Of a DNA stretch of 64,000 nucleotides, positions 62,542 through 64,000 are shown piece by piece. The translations under genes were made by a program, and so were the position numbers. Origin of the DNA: Pseudomonadota bacterium (lineage in GTDB: Bacteria; Pseudomonadota; Gammaproteobacteria; Burkholderiales; Rhodocyclaceae); assembly GCA_008501585.1 (NCBI GenBank), contig QQUN01000079.1, forward strand, positions 1 through 64,000, written 5' to 3'. Numbering within the stretch: the first letter of the stretch is position 1; the number at the start of each line of letters is the position of its first letter. Below the pieces are notes generated by a model. It was not told the DNA's origin, made no database searches, and saw only the letters and a program-made list of their open reading frames with translations.

Positions 62542-63375
62542 TCACCCATCGCGCAGCGCGTCGATCCATTCGCCCAGGCGGACGATACTGTCGGCGTAGT
62601 CCTCGGCGGCGGCCGGCGCCACGTCGGGCAGCTCGGTCACCTCCAGAGTGTTGAGGATCAGGCTGTCGCTGCTATTGAAGTATTGCACCCACCAGGTGTC
62701 GCGCAAGGCGGTGCTGGAAATACGGCAGTTGCCGTAGCCACGCGAGAGGATCACCACCGGCCCGACGCCGAGGCTGGCCGACAGGTAGGCCAGGTCGTCC
62801 GGCGTCATCGGCAACAGGGTGAGATTCACGATGTGCGCCGGATCGCCCTCGCCACGACGGGCGGCCGCATCGAGCAGTTCGCGCAACACGGCCGGCGCGT
62901 TCATGGCGCCCGCCGGTGGCGGCGACACGGGCAGGCTGCGCGCAGCCCGCGCCCGGCAGGCCGCCACCACGGCCGCCGGCATCGGCGCCGCGTCGAGGCG
63001 GTCGACACCGTCCTCGCCGAGCACCCGCCACAGGCCGGCGAACACCGTTTCCTGAATGCGCAGGGGGGCGGCACCGGCCACGGTGGCGCTGACTTCGCCC
63101 TGCCCCAGCGCCTCGTTCACCACCGCACGGACCGGGGCCGGCAGCGTGCTCAGGTCCATCGACAAGGGCTCGCCGAAGCGGGTCGCCTGCATGCGCGCGC
63201 GCAGGGCGGCGAGCCAGTCGATCGCCGCGGCGTGGGCGGCCGGGTCGGTCGCCACCGGCATGCGCGGCGGCAGGTAGGCATTCATTTCACCCGGCGAGCC
63301 GATGAAGTCGACCGCCTCGTCATCGCCCTGGCTACCGGGCCCCACACTGTGCACGGGAATGGGAAAGGCTTTCAT
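62542..63375 (-). CDS. hoxQ: hydrogenase expression/formation protein HoxQ/HupH
   Basis: A 277-residue protein of the HupH family that, with HoxO, guards the small subunit during maturation. It has MKAFPIPVHSVGPGSQGDDEAVDFI, MNAYLPPRMP, then LGVGPVVILSRGYGNCRISSTALRDTWWVQYFNSSDSLILNTLEVTELPDV, the family's best-conserved part. ATG 63375. It overlaps hoxO by 4 bp. Confidence 0.93.
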   Translation of the reverse strand: MKAFPIPVHSVGPGSQGDDEAVDFIGSPGEMNAYLPPRMPVATDPAAHAAAIDWLAALRARMQATRFGEPLSMDLSTLPAPVRAVVNEALGQGEVSATVAGAAPLRIQETVFAGLWRVLGEDGVDRLDAAPMPAAVVAACRARAARSLPVSPPPAGAMNAPAVLRELLDAAARRGEGDPAHIVNLTLLPMTPDDLAYLSASLGVGPVVILSRGYGNCRISSTALRDTWWVQYFNSSDSLILNTLEVTELPDVAPAAAEDYADSIVRLGEWIDALRDG

Positions 63376-63845
63376 GCCGGCGAACCTCCACACTGGCCGG
63401 TGGTATTGCTGCGCACCGGAATGCCGATACCCGGCGCGCGCTGCACCGGGGCCGCCACCATGCGCTCGATGGCCGGGGCAAAGCTGTCCCAGTCGCGCAT
63501 GCCTTCGATCACGCCGACATAGTCCGCGCCACGGCGAAACAGCAGCGACGGAAAGCGGCGAATGTCGTAGCGCGCCGCCAGCATGCGGCTCGCCGCCAGA
63601 TCGGCCACCGCGGCCACCGGTGGCGCGCGCAGCGCCGACAACACTTCAGGCAGCACCACCGCCACATCCCACACCTCGGGCGCGCGCTTCGGGTCGTCGA
63701 TCAGCAGCACCATCGAGGTATCGGCCACCTCCGCGGCGAACAGATCGACCACGTCTTCGGTCAGGGTGGGCAGGCTGTGCTGGGCGTCGAGGCGCTCGAG
63801 CAGTTGCGCCAGGCGGTCCAGGTCGGGGGCAAGCGGCATGCTCAT
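63372..63845 (-). CDS. hoxO: thioredoxin-like hydrogenase chaperone HoxO/HupG
   Basis: A 157-residue thioredoxin-fold protein without the redox CxxC: the segment is VVLPEVLSALRAPPVAAVADLAASRMLAARYDIRRFPSLLFRRGADYVGVIEGMRDW, where only the cis-Pro (FPSLLF) remains. HoxO binds the Tat signal and apo small subunit before export. The start at 63845 follows the preceding stop by 2 bp; ATG 63839 is also possible. Sits between hoxL and hoxQ. Confidence 0.9.
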   Translation of the reverse strand: MSMPLAPDLDRLAQLLERLDAQHSLPTLTEDVVDLFAAEVADTSMVLLIDDPKRAPEVWDVAVVLPEVLSALRAPPVAAVADLAASRMLAARYDIRRFPSLLFRRGADYVGVIEGMRDWDSFAPAIERMVAAPVQRAPGIGIPVRSNTTGQCGGSPA

Positions 63846-63847
63846 CG

Positions 63848-64000
63848 TCAGGGTCCTCTCAGAAAATCAGGGAGTTGGGGGGTTCGCTCGAGCAGGTCGG
63901 CAAACGCGGCATCGAGGTCGGCCGGTTCGCCACGCGCGAGGGCGTCGAGCGCATCGAGCGCCCGTGCGACGGCCCCGGCACGCTCGGCATCGATCACCTC
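63848..64000 (-). CDS. hoxL: HoxL/HupF (HypC-like chaperone), C-terminal part
   Basis: The last 50 codons of a minus-strand gene that continues past the right edge. The end reads ...AALDALARGEPADLDAAFADLLERTPQLPDFLRGP-like: VARALDALDALARG, then DAAFADLLERTPQLPDFL. HupF proteins end in a similar AFADLxxRxPQLPxxL. The position directly before hoxO matches the eutropha order hoxM-L-O-Q. The HypC-like N-terminus is outside the window. Confidence 0.75.
   Translation of the reverse strand, partial: EVIDAERAGAVARALDALDALARGEPADLDAAFADLLERTPQLPDFLRGP

Overview
The window is a GC-rich stretch (roughly two thirds G+C by eye) of a bacterial chromosome. The gene content points to a betaproteobacterium, most likely of the Rhodocyclales (Azoarcus/Thauera type). 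The evidence is a Chp-type twitching chemosensory cluster (pilG-H-I-J-chpA), pilT-pilU beside yggS-proC-yggT, a pyrR-pyrB plus inactive dihydroorotase operon, cytochromes c4 and c551, and a [NiFe]-hydrogenase accessory region in the gene order known from Ralstonia (Cupriavidus) eutropha. The genus is an inference; no rRNA gene is present to settle it.

Layout. 1-4.8 kb: an alpha/beta hydrolase with its TetR regulator, hemL, thiE, thiD and a divergent rubredoxin. 4.9-14.2 kb: the pilGHIJ-chpA operon that controls type IV pilus motility. 14.3-19.85 kb: photolyase, divergent from a tightly overlapping yqgE-ruvX-pyrR-pyrB-pyrC' operon; behind it a complete promoter and terminator pair frames a probable small RNA. 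19.9-23.9 kb: acyl-CoA synthetase, then yggU-yggT-proC-yggS. 24.1-26.3 kb: pilT and pilU, followed by three tandem GC-rich repeats and a LysE-type exporter.

27.4-30.4 kb is an integron remnant. Five promoterless minus-strand cassettes of A/T-richer DNA are each followed by an attC-like site, and a divergent fragment of an integron integrase, broken at both ends, lies beside them. 30.5-39.6 kb holds rlmL, hemJ, a nucleotide-sugar-type SDR protein, a ferredoxin-reductase fusion and three consecutive signalling proteins (degenerate EAL-HDOD, HDOD-histidine kinase, REC-PAS-GGDEF-EAL). 39.7-43.7 kb: cytochrome c551, a YyaL-type thioredoxin-fold protein, a HupE nickel permease and cytochrome c4.

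43.6-64 kb is the hydrogenase region. Read on the minus strand from the right edge it runs hoxL(partial)-O-Q-R-T-V, hypA-B-F-C-D-E-X, hoxA, then hoxB-C-J. This is the eutropha-type order for a membrane-bound uptake hydrogenase with an H2-sensing regulatory hydrogenase (HoxBC), its kinase (HoxJ) and NtrC-type regulator (HoxA). The enzyme's structural genes should lie just past the right edge. The order is broken twice: by a DUF302 gene, a plus-strand phosphate transporter and an unknown zinc-ribbon gene between hoxA and hoxB, and by copies of a roughly 250-bp repeat on both sides of hypE.

The points I think most worth following are the integron remnant and its unassigned cassettes, the small RNA candidate near 19.8 kb, the unknown zinc-ribbon gene leading the hydrogen-sensor operon, and the dispersed repeats.
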